A DNA stretch of 64,000 nucleotides from Phoronis australis (Eukaryota; Phoronida; Phoronidae): contig NMRA01000517.1 of assembly GCA_002633005.1 (NCBI GenBank), forward strand, positions 171,301 through 235,300, given 5' to 3'. This document shows, one piece after another, positions 1 through 10,829 of this stretch. Below the pieces are notes generated by a model. The model saw nothing but the letters and a program-made list of their open reading frames with translations. It was not told the DNA's origin and searched no databases. Position numbers and translations under genes: made by a program. Every line of letters starts with the position of its first letter. Within the stretch, counting starts at the first letter, position 1.

Positions 1-2388
1 AAGAAATAATGGGATGTTCTAAAATTATATTACGATTTTGTGGTAGTGATGAATTGCTTTCTTCTTCTTACATGTGTAACACCCACTACACCAAACAATT
101 ATTCGCATTGTTAGTATCATGGTGCATTGAATAAGGAACACATGCGAAATTGGGTGGAGGTGAAACCAGCAGTGAGCTGGGAGCAACATGTTTGTCAATG
201 GTCAGGGGAGCAACCAAAATTGATGACAATGGGAATGGCTCAACACCCATGTGGCATACCCCATTGGTTTTTACCTGTTTAGCACTCCTCCCATGTAACC
301 CCCCTGGGAGATGGTCAACACTCATTTGGCGCCCACATGGTTTTTGCCTTGTACCCCCTTAGCTGTCACCTGTGGGGAATAACCCTCTGAAGCCCAGGAG
401 CAATCATTCAAATTTTATTGAAAGATAATTTGCCTTGTTAAGAACTCAAACATCAAACAAAACCGTGATAGATTTTGAAGGGAGCTTCAAAAGAATAAAA
501 ACAAATACATTTTAATATTGATTAAAATACACATTTTCATTCTCATTCGATTATAAGTGGATGTTAGTTTACGTAATCTAACCATTTTCAATCACACAGT
601 AATTTTATTGCACGTTGAACGTCATTAAAGTATGAATTCATCAGTGTTTACATTGTTCGGACTGCGCTCCTAAGAAAGTATTGATTATTCACCGCTTGGA
701 GCGCTAGTGTTTCGACCGGTAACCATTGCGGCGAATGGTAAAATGGCGGAGTGAACTCTCCTATACTCGTACACTCCTTGGTTGTAGCAAGAAATGGGTT
801 TCACAGTGCCGATAGCACTTGAAAAGATCTCTTTGCACACCAAGTTTCAGAGGGATCCATCAAGAAACTTCTCGGAAAAACGTACGTAACTCAAGAACAT
901 TTAGAGAAAAACAAAAGGTAGACATATAATAGCCCTTGAAATTATCTATCAACAGAAAAAAGGCAGAAAATCTCACCAAAAACAGTGGAGCTATGGTTCT
1001 GCAAAACAAAAAATTGCAAAATGGGCACTATAACACAATCATGCGTCCGATTTAAACCAAACCTATGGGCTTCAAACCATTTACGATACACGTTGTGGGT
1101 AAATTTCACGTCGATTCGACAAGAATTGCTATCTACAACCAAAGAAACAAATTTTATGACAAAACACCATTATTTCACGAAAGAGAAATTTTATTTCACC
1201 AATGAGAAATTTCATTTCTGTCCGGAAATGGGAAGGCGTTGTCGACTCCTTAAAGAGTTCCCACCATGCATTATTTTCTAAGTTTTTGATGTTTCAGTTT
1301 GTTAATATGAAGTGAATACCATAAAATCTAACTAAATAAGCACTTTTTAAGCCAATAATCGCAATTTTTTAGTCCTGAACAAAAATTAGCTCTTTCCTAG
1401 TTTTATTGGGTGGAAGACGTTTGGTTGCTTGACAATCAATTGCAATGGTGGAACACAGCAAATCAGAAGACAGCGAGGATTTTGAGTGAGAACTGAACAA
1501 TTATTATGCAGAGAGAGGAAAGTGGATACAGACCTCATACTTAAGTACTTGAAGAACCAGACATTGAATTCAATTTCTCACTTAGTGAACTTTTGTCGCC
1601 TTTGAGGCCATATGAACTTGACTCACTTGCATGAGAAAATCTGCAACCAACTGAATCACAGGGTGGTCAATATTAAAAAATAGACACTTAATAATCACTG
1701 ACAAACACCACAGTAAAATAAGTCACTTGTATTCACTATAGTCATGATGGAAAGAGCACGGTCCAGTCTGAACACAATACGTAAGCCTACATGTTCTAGC
1801 ACTCGATCTGGGCCGGGGCCGAGGGCTTGGCATCACTCGCCACAGAATGGAAGCAGTTTGTTCATTATTTATAGAATTTGCAAATACACTTACAATGTGG
1901 CAGATCAATCATCGTAACGCCGTTTTTGTGATAGGTCGAAACACGATTTCTTGAACTTTGTCGAACAAAGTGTGACTCCTGACTGAACCGCATGTTCTAC
2001 ACTGACATTGCACACTCTTGTACAGCACACAAAACGATGCCATTTCTGTGCAAATTTCACACATTTGAACACAGAGACATTGTCGGTGAAGTTGCTGTTA
2101 CTACAGCCTCCATGAACGCACCTTTTCATGTCTGAAAAAGGCAGCTATCCGCGGACTTTCCTCTCAACTCCTCAGTACCGCACTGGTAACAAGAGCAACA
2201 CGGAGCATTGAAATGTGCCCACGAATGCTTTGCAAATGGTGTGCTTTTAGGGTTATTTATTTGTATCATAAAATTGGCCAGTAGATGGCGCAACAACATA
2301 CAATCCATCCAAAAACAGGAACATGCCATATTTCATAAAAATCTCTCAAGGAACTTCAAAGAAACAAAGGAAAACAGAATAAAATGAA
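1..2388. other. Non-coding stretch
   Basis: AT-rich DNA with no supported gene. The last 200 bases (2150-2250) match the edge of the 430-bp repeat family copy at 54900-54970. Short open frames here lack family resemblance. Confidence 0.6.
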
Positions 2389-4250
2389 ATTGCCACTAGT
2401 GGGGAGACTGTCCGCTGGATCCGCCAAAAGTCGTCGTCATCTGTTGTAATCTTCACATAAATACACTCACTAAATTTAACAAAGCTCCTACAGTGGGTTT
2501 AGGATATACAACTATGGGCGCAAAGCAAAACTACCACTAGGAGGCGCCACAGTAGTCAGTAACCATCATCAAAGGTCGTCTTCACACTGAGAACATGTAT
2601 GCCAATTTTCAAATGATTTGGTTGATACAGGGGTGGACGCCAAAAACAAGATTTGAAAACAGCAAAATTGGCCACAAGGTAGTGCAAAATACCTCGATTC
2701 CATCCAAAAACAGGAAGATAGCATCATCACACCAATAGATGCCTATATATTTAACATTTTATGAAAATCTGTTGAGGACCTTTGAAGATACGTTAAACGT
2801 AAAAAACTAAAACTGCCACTAGGGGGCAAAGCAGTAGTCAGATCTGTCCGAAAGTCGTCGTCATCCGTAGTCAACATCATATAAATACACTTGCTAAATT
2901 AAGTAAAGATCCTGCAAACAGTTTAGGAGATACAGCCATGGGCGCAAAAAAATGTCAATAGGAGGCGCCCCAGTAGTCAAAGTCATCAGAAAATCATCGT
3001 CAGCCCTCAACTTCATAGTGAAAACATACATGCCAATTTTCACAATTATCCTGAAAATGGTTTGGTTGATAGATAAGTGGACGCCAAAAAACTCGAAAAC
3101 TGTAAAAATGGCCACTAGATGGTGCAAACTAGGTTGAATTCATCTGAAAACGGATAGCGACACCTCATTAATAGATGCCTATGTGCCAAATTTTATGAAA
3201 ATACGATGAGGATCTTTGAAGATACAGAGGTAAACGTAAAAAATAAAATTGCCACTAGGTGGGACACCAGTTGTCAGATCTGTTCGAAAATTGTCATATA
3301 AATATACTTACTAAATTTCGTAAAGATCCTTCGAACGGTTTACGAGATACAGCCATAGGCCCCCCAAAAAAACTGCCAATAGGAGACGCCACAGTAGTCG
3401 AAATCGTAGGAAATCATCGTCAACCGTCCTCTTCATTGTAAGAACATAGATGCCAATTTTCACAATCATCCTTTGAGCAGTATGGTTGATAGAGGAGAGG
3501 ACGCAAAAAATAGACTCGAAAACAGTAAAAACGGCCACTAGGTAGCGCAAACTAAGTCGAATCCATACAAAAACGGAGGATAGCGTTACCTCACTAATAT
3601 GTGCCTACACACCAAATTTCATGAAAATCCGTTCAGGAGTTTTGAAGATGCAAAGGTAAGCGTAAAAACCTAAAATTGCCACTAGGGGGCACACCGGTAG
3701 TCGGATCTGTCTGAAAGTTCGCTCATGCTGTCCCATTTCTGAATGGTACATGTGTGCCAAATTTCATGAACATATGTCAAAGGGTTTTGGAGATAGAGCA
3801 GTGGATGCCTAGAAATAGACTTGCAAAACTTAATAAAGATCCTAGAGAACGTTAAGGAGATACAGCCATGGGCACAGAACAAACATAACTGTCACTAAGA
3901 GGTGCCACAGTATTCGAAGTCGTTGGAAAATCATGGCCATCCGCCCTCTTCACAGTATGAACATATATGCCAATTCTCACAATCATCCCAAGAGTGGTTT
4001 GATTGGTACAGTGGCGCGAGTCAAAACAGTAAAAATGGCCACTAGGTGGCGCAAAGTACCTCAAATCCATCCAACAAACAGAAGGATGACATCATCTCAC
4101 TAATAGATGACTAACTTCCAAATTTTATGAAAATCCGTAGCGGACATCCGAAGATACAGAGGCAAACGTAAACAATTAAAATTGCCACTAAAGGACACAC
4201 TGGTAGTCGCAGAGGTCCAAAATTCATAGACATCCATCGTCAGTTTGATA
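2389..4250 (+). repeat. Tandem higher-order repeat, about 143-bp monomers in about 430-bp units
   Basis: The phrase TTGCCACTAG (or a close variant) plus AGTCNGATCTGTCCGAAA recurs at about 2390, 2815, 3250, 3676 and 4187, a period near 430 (last unit about 510). Within each unit two further diverged monomers start with CCACTAGGAGGCGCC and GGCCACTAGGTGGCGCA, at about 140-base spacing. Most monomers thus open with a CCACTAGGNGGC core, which resembles a CTCF site. Clear cores are at 2534, 2816, 3112, 3679 and 4039. Reverse-orientation copies are at 14220-15150 and 54150-54900. Confidence 0.8.
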
Positions 4251-4860
4251 GGAATACATGTGCCAAATTGCATCAAGAGCCTGTGGAGGGTTTAAGAGAT
4301 ACAGCTGCAGATGCCGGACGCCCAGACAGAGATGATGGCAATATGCACCCACGTATAAATATGTGGGCGCATAAAAAATTGTTAAAAGCACATAGCCAGG
4401 AAGCGCGTGCTACATACCTGTCACCTGTCATTGCAGACAAGTCTTCAGGAAGTATTCATGAAACAACGGGAGGCATAGCATCGGCAAAAAATGCATATTG
4501 GCACTAATTTCTGAATGCTTCTAATGCCGTAAAAAAACTGTTTCGTTATTTTTAAGAGGAACTATTTTATTAATCACTTATTCATAATTGATGTTTTTAA
4601 AGTCAAATAACTGATAATATGCCCTACTGACAGTAAACATCTATGCACCTTACACCCGAATCTCCTGGAAAATAACTGTCAGACTATCACACATCAGGGA
4701 CTCAAGGACATTAGTATATATCGGCCTTACCAAGACAATTCTGGCACATTTTAATAGTAGATGAGACTAGCAAGTGCTATATAAAACACGTTCTGCGTTA
4801 CTGCTTGTGTTAATTTCTTTAGTTACAATGAACACCTAGATTGTTACACTGTGACGATAA

Positions 4861-5883
4861 GCAAGCGTTCACTCACACACACGCAGATCTTGAACTTCAA
4901 AACAAGCATCACATTATAACAACATGTGTGCTCGTCCAGATTCTTTTCATGTTGCGGGGTACGATCTAGCGCAGATTTGGACTTAACCTTCTGTTAATGC
5001 CGACTACACAGGTACTTAAAAATCTTAGGGACGCTATTTGGAAAACTTAAGGAGGATTTCAGGTAATTTGTCGAGTCAAAACTGTATTCAAGCCAGGCCT
5101 TCATGCAGCGTACGTCCTGGGCGTCCAAATGGACGCCCCAGCACTAATATGGACGCCCTGGCAAGGACGCCCAATGTATCATTTGGACGCCCACTGTCAA
5201 TAGGAACCTTTCAAGTTTGGACACACACATTGTAATGATTACTAGGAAGCCTCTGAAGGCTCACAGTGGGGGCTCTTTTTTCAAAGCAGGAAGAAATATA
5301 CAATGTATATACAAAGTATATACAATGTTGCTATGCTCACACTTGGTTGATAGCATTGTAAAAGTCTTGGTCTACACCAATGTTTTATTAAAATGCTCAC
5401 TACAGAAGGCTGTTTTGTAAACTTAGATGTAAAAACCTTGGTCTATGCATTTTTTTGTAAAAAAAATCTGTGTGTTTGGGGGGATTGCTGGGGATGGGGG
5501 GTTACGCGTCGGAATTATGGACGCCCTGGAATATTGGGAACCTCATTTTGGACACCCTATTTTCGAAATCCTGGATGAAGGCCTGATTCAAGCTGCCATA
5601 TCAATGATCGCGAGGCAGTGACGCATCAGTTAGTCTTTGCCCTGGGATTTCAGCACAATTTTCTGTAAACTGATCCTAATTTAGCAACGAAGTTTGATAG
5701 CAATTCACCAGTTTTGTAGAAAGTCTGCCATAAGTTACAGATACGTCACAGAGCTTAATCCTAAGGCTTCCTATTTCACCCGTTTCAGAGACAGGGTTCC
5801 AACTGCCCTAGTTTACAATAAATGCCTCCCCTGTGAAATGAACTTTTTTAGCGCCCAGGCGCTTATTAGGGCGAATACTATAT
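4861..5883 (+). repeat. Dispersed repeat copy 1, interrupted by the hAT-like element
   Basis: With 5086-5585 removed, this stretch aligns over about 540 bases with 7645-8185. Shared blocks include GCGCAGATTTGGACTTA, TTAAAAATCTTAGGGACGC and ATAAGTTACAGATACGTCAC. The end pattern TTATTAGGNCGAATA is also shared. No coding capacity is seen. Confidence 0.75.
5094..5585 (+). mobile_element. hAT-like non-autonomous element (492 bp) with 8-bp target duplication
   Basis: Ends are CAGGCCTTCATGC and, read inward from the right, CAGGCCTTCATCC. The flanks carry the identical 8-bp duplication ATTCAAGC (5086-5093 and 5586-5593). CAGG-type termini and 8-bp duplications are typical of hAT transposons. There is no transposase ORF. 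It interrupts a dispersed repeat whose other copy, around 7876-7890, is uninterrupted at the same point (TTCAAGCTGCC). Its ends match those of the larger element at 17642-19501 in opposite orientation. Confidence 0.85.
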
Positions 5884-5885
5884 AA

Positions 5886-7070
5886 ATGTGTAAATAATAA
5901 ATAAAAAAGACAGAACAACTGACAAAATTTTTCGCCATAAGACCAGACAGAGTTCAGTTGGAACCAGGAAAAACTTTGTAGTTTACAAAGTAAGGGGCTA
6001 TGTATTGTTTATTCAAATTAACATTATGTACTGCATCTTCACACAGTGAAATAATAGCAGGTGGCTGGAGGGGGCAGCACAAAGAGCGGCAGGAGTGAGC
6101 CAGGCTAATCAATCACAGGAAGCAGGCAGACATAGTCTGGGAATATGTACTGATCACTGATGAGCCAATCTAAGCATGTATTAGTACCCAACACATCAGA
6201 ATTGTTGCCCCACCACGCCTCAAGATCTCACCTTTGAACATCAGAGTTATTATTAGAATACCTCATCTCAGATTCAGAGGTGCTGCCTGTTTGACCACTT
6301 CAGTCAATTCTCTTGAACACAAATGTAGTCACAGGGATATTCCTAACCAGGTTTGAATCTGTTCCCTTTGGAAGCACCTGATGATAAAGTGTGTTTTTTT
6401 CAAAAAGTTGTGATCAGCACACTCAGTGTTATTAAAGTGGTAACATATGAAACAAAAACTCCAAGGGCCGAGCCATGTCTTACCCAACAGGCTACAATTT
6501 GACTAGAAGCTTGCATTTTTGGAAAAGAGTTGCATTCTAAAAGGTCCGTTCGGGGGGTGGGGGCGCACTCGTCCAGTCGCCAATGCGAGTAAAAATGGTG
6601 CTGGGGGAGTAGAAGTTGACTTGCCGGTCGCCCAGGTGGCGAGCGAATTTTCAGAGCCCAGAAGCATTATATCGTTTCCCAGATGGACATGAATAAATTT
6701 TCTCCTCCTTGTGCTGTTTTTGTCATCAGCTTGGTCAGCGTGTCGATGCTCTGGTACTAAAAACATCGGCGCAGTGCAATCATACCGATTCAGTAGATGT
6801 ATCCCATTACGTGATTCGTCTAGACAAAAATCACAGTGTGAGGTCGTGCACAAAGGAATTTGTGGACAAGGTCGAAATGAAGAAATGGGGAAAGGCAGAA
6901 GACTGGATTTCGTGGAACTGATTTCTTATTGTAATGTACAATGTCATTTTAGTCAAAATTATTTTATAAATAATAAAATTCGAATTAATAAGCCCATGCC
7001 CCTAAAAGCGCCCCCCCCTACTCGTTTTCAGACTTCGCTAAAATAAGTGCCCAGTCCATGAATGTGTACA
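5886..7070. other. Non-coding stretch
   Basis: No gene supported. Overlapping short frames at 6503-7046 are in a moderately GC-rich patch but resemble nothing I know. Confidence 0.5.
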
Positions 7071-7254
7071 TATGTGATAAATGCCTTACCTACACTTCTA
7101 AAATTCTACAGTAATGTCTTCAATGTATCAATATGTGATAAATGCCTTACCTACACTTCTAAAATTCTACAGTAATGTCTTCAATGTATCAATATGTGAT
7201 AAATGCCTTACCTACACTTCTAAAATTCTACTGTAAATGTCTTCAATGTATCAA
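7071..7254 (+). repeat. Minisatellite, 61 bp x 3
   Basis: Three nearly identical 61-bp units beginning TATGTGATAAATGCCTTACC, starting at 7071, 7132 and 7193. Confidence 0.95.
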
Positions 7255-7644
7255 TAATATCCGTCAGTCTTGAAAAATCATTGTGCGCAGAATTTCTGGA
7301 CCACGAACTTCGCCGCTATGTCAGTATTTAGTCCTGGCTGTACACTTCAAACTTCCACAATGCTTCAAATAGAACGCAAAAGTTTTGCTGATCTTGCGAG
7401 GAACGTGTCCCACTATGGTCAAGCCTTTCAGAACAGACCCAGCGTACTTGTCAACGAGATTGTATTGTATGTTTCCCGTACAGATCTTCTCCCTCAACAG
7501 GAATCCAGATTACTTTGTATATGTAAAAACTGCGAATCGTAACTTGACCAGTGTTAATGAGCACATGGCCAAGAAGCGCGCGCTAGGGCCTACATATATG
7601 TGGGCCTGCTACTCTGGCAAAGGAACTCTGACGACACGCACCCG

Positions 7645-8185
7645 CTTGCTCACTCGGCGCACACCTGCAGACTAACGTTACAGCAAACATCACATGACAA
7701 CAACATGTGTGTTCGTCCAAATTTTTCTCTTGGTGCGAGGTACGATCTTGCGCAGATTTGGACTTATCTACGGTTAATCCCGACTTCACAGGAACTTAAA
7801 AATCTTAGGGACGCCATTTGGAAAACTTAAGGAGGATTTCACGTAATTTGTTGAGTCGAAACTTTATTTTTACACAAGAGTTCAAGCTGCCCAATCGTGA
7901 GGCTGCGACGCATCAGTCGGCAAGTTTTCGCTCTGGGACTTCAGCACATTTTTTTTTTTTAAATATTATTTAACAACAAAGTTTGATAGCAATGCACCAC
8001 AGATTTGTAGAAAGTCTGTCATAAGTTACAGATACGTCACAGCGCGTAAATTTGATGAATCCCAGCTTCCGATTTCACCGGTTTCAGAGACCGGGTTTCA
8101 ACTGCCTTAGGCTACAACAAGCGCCCCCTTTTCTAAACGAATTTTTCTAAGCACCTGGGCCTTTATTAGGACGAATATGATAGCC
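7645..8185 (+). repeat. Dispersed repeat copy 2 (empty hAT site)
   Basis: Same orientation as copy 1 at 4861-5883. It keeps the point of insertion intact (GTTCAAGCTGCCC near 7876-7888). It may be a non-autonomous DNA transposon or SINE; I see no termini or target duplication. Confidence 0.75.
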
Positions 8186-8189
8186 CTAA

Positions 8190-9705
8190 TAGATGACAAG
8201 ATCAACTCATGAAACGATGATTTCTATTGACACTGGCAGCAAGTTTTTGGTGACAGACACAAACAGCCGGGCGACTGAACTTCGGGCTGGGCGAGTACAT
8301 TTTCCGGCTCACTCACCCAGCTGGCGAGCACGGTTTTGAAACCTGGGTATACCTGTGGACAATTACAACCTAATTTCTTGGTCAATGCTACCTTGTTCAC
8401 AACCACCCATAACTGTTAAGTAGTTATGGACATGACCATTTTTGGTTTTCATAATATTTGTCGATTTTCTGTTATTGTAGCAGAGAGAGTATGAAAAGAC
8501 CCTAAGCATTTCATAAAATCAACAAAACAGCTAACAAAGCAAACTTGTACTGCACCATAATAGTGTTTAACATCAAGGGAAATGAACCTTTGTCATTGAT
8601 TGTTATTCCTGAATTTGATACAACAAATGGTGCATACTTCCAACATTTGGTACAAAAAATTGAGCAGCATAATGAATTTTTCATTGTTCTAAGCGGGAAT
8701 TTTTACCCAACTAAATTTCAGATACCCTAAAAGATCAATAGATCTCCATCAACAATTGATCAAACCAGCCATCACAGTGTCATCTCATCCACTTTTTCCC
8801 AAAACAATAAGACCAGCTTTTCATGAGACACATTTGTGTAATTACATCACTTTTTGGTCATAATAGGACCTGAATGGTATGTCAACATTTGATGTCTGTC
8901 TGTATCCTGATGATGTCTAATGAATTGAAACATCGAATTAATATGAACTTTTTCATTTGTGTGGCGGTTGTCCGTTTTTATTACATTTGTGTAAATTTCA
9001 TGTGGATCAGGCAAAAAATATGACCTGTATAGTGGACAACAAAATAACAATTAGACATCAAAAGAACAGTCTCATCAGCAAATTTAAAATAACTTGAGAA
9101 CAGTAAGTTGTGGCAAAAAATGAATGGCATTCTCTACATAAGTTCAGAAGAATCTCTGAGACGAATGCAAAGCTTGTCGAAAATTTAAAAAATAGCACCA
9201 CCGTGCATCCAGTTTCACCAGAAAACAACAGCACAACTTATTCTCAAAACACACGTTTTGGGTACATTACATGTCAATAAGACGACACACGTGGCCTGCA
9301 GTAATCCTATGGTAGACAAGCATAAAAGCAGCAAGGAATCGGCCAATAAAAGAAATCTCAAATAACTTGAAAATGATCAGCCAGAGCAAGAAGTCAATGA
9401 TATACTGCAGACAGCACTGGATGAGATCTACCCTTACCAAATTTCAGAAGGAGCTGTCAAGGGATGCCAGACATATGGCACAAGAAATCAACCAATGAAA
9501 GAGTGCTCGGAAAATCTGTAATAACTTCAGAACAGTGAGTTGTATCAAGAAATGGATGGCACACTCAAATACCAAATTTCAATATCTTCAAAGGAACATG
9601 GAACTAGGGCTCTGGAGGAAGGAGGGACACAGAAATAGGCAGGAAAGCCGAGGGAGTGAGAAGGTTATTAAGAGAGAGAAATGGGGTAAGGTGGTGGGGG
9701 TAGGG
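8190..9705. other. Non-coding stretch
   Basis: No gene or clear repeat seen. From about 8750 to 9590, phrases such as AATAACTTGAGAACAGTAAG and CAAATTTCA recur about every 150-170 bases, suggesting a worn tandem repeat. Confidence 0.45.
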
Positions 9706-9890
9706 CCAGGGAAAGTGAAGCGAAGAGGGTGAGGAAAGGGCCAGGGAAAGTGAAGCGAAGAGGGTGAGGAAAAGACCAGGGAAAGTGAAGCGAAGAGGGT
9801 GAGGAAAGGACCAGGGAAAGTGAAGCGAAGAGGGTGAGGAAAGGACCAGGGAAAGTGAAGCGAAGAGGGTGAGGAAAGGACCAAGGAATG
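9706..9890 (+). repeat. Purine-rich minisatellite, 35 bp x 5
   Basis: Five 35-bp units (CCAGGGAAAGTGAAGCGAAG plus AGGGTGAGGAAAGGA) start at 9706, 9741, 9776, 9811 and 9846, with a decayed sixth. The + strand is almost all purine from about 9600 to 9900. The length is not a multiple of three, so the apparent 145-codon reading on the other strand is an artefact of the repeat. Confidence 0.95.
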
Positions 9891-10487
9891 AGAAGATAAA
9901 CAAGAGAGGAGAGGTGACACGGCAACTAACAGAGAAATGGAAGCACGCAGGCACCACCATGATTGTTCTGTATGTTAAGATTTGACATTTTTCACAAGTG
10001 AGGCACTCCATGATGAACATGAATAAGAAGTCATCCACCACATGAAATTTTGATGACTGACATTGTAGTACAGTCTGGTCACCTGTTCAACATCCTGTAC
10101 GTGGGAATGTTCATTTTGTTAATGGCAGTACAATGTTTTCAAACAATTATGCACAACCAGCTGTGTCCAAGCTTGCACGTGAAGTCAGTTCAAGATGTCT
10201 ACAGAGAGGTAAAGATCTGAAGCTAATTAATATTGAACACTATGTTTCCCAACAGGTCTTGTAGGAAGACCTGTAGATCTGTGAACATGTAACAAAACAA
10301 CAGCTACTTTAGTATTCCTTCAAGTGAGGTCGACTTTACCTATAACTTGAGACAGTGTAGTTCAATCTAAAGTAAAATTTTCTTCATTCACAAATGACAG
10401 TTTTGTATCTGAACAGACTTGATAGTTCATAAAATCATCAAAAATCAACATTTCCATGTGTGTGTATAGTGTGCGAATGATCAGTGG

Positions 10488-10571
10488 GCTCAGTGAGGAC
10501 ACAGTGTGGCTCAGTGAGGACACAGTGTGGCTCAGTGAGGACATAGTGTGACTCAGTGAGGACACAGTGTG
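10488..10571 (+). repeat. Minisatellite, 21 bp x 4
   Basis: Unit GCTCAGTGAGGACACAGTGT plus G, with small changes in the third and fourth copies. Confidence 0.93.
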
Positions 10572-10702
10572 GCGCTGTGCGGTTTGGGCTCTGTACACTT
10601 CATGCAGCTAACATTTATCCATGCTCATCAGGACGGTAACATTCTCCAACAAGATGCTGAGTAATGTCACTGCTCGTCGATGTTATCAGGTGTTGCTTGA
10701 TC

Positions 10703-10820
10703 AGGACTAGTGCCGAGACTCCTGGCAGTCTCACCCACAAACAGGACTAGTGCCGAGACTCCTGGCAGTCTCACCCACAAAGAGGACTAGTGCCGAGGCT
10801 CCTGGCAGTCTCACCCACAC
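10703..10820 (+). repeat. Minisatellite, 40 bp x 3
   Basis: Units start AGGACTAGTGCCGAG at 10703, 10743 and 10783 and end CTCACCCACAAA; nearly identical. Confidence 0.95.
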
Positions 10821-10829
10821 ACCATTACA

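Noticed and set aside
1723-4507. Many 60-80-codon frames in the 2-4.5 kb region
   Set aside because: They are readings of the tandem higher-order repeat, with similar frames in each unit, and show no gene structure.
9604-10041. 145-codon minus-strand frame with repeated FPHPLRFTFPG
   Set aside because: It arises from the 35-bp purine minisatellite; since 35 is not a multiple of three all frames stay open by composition.
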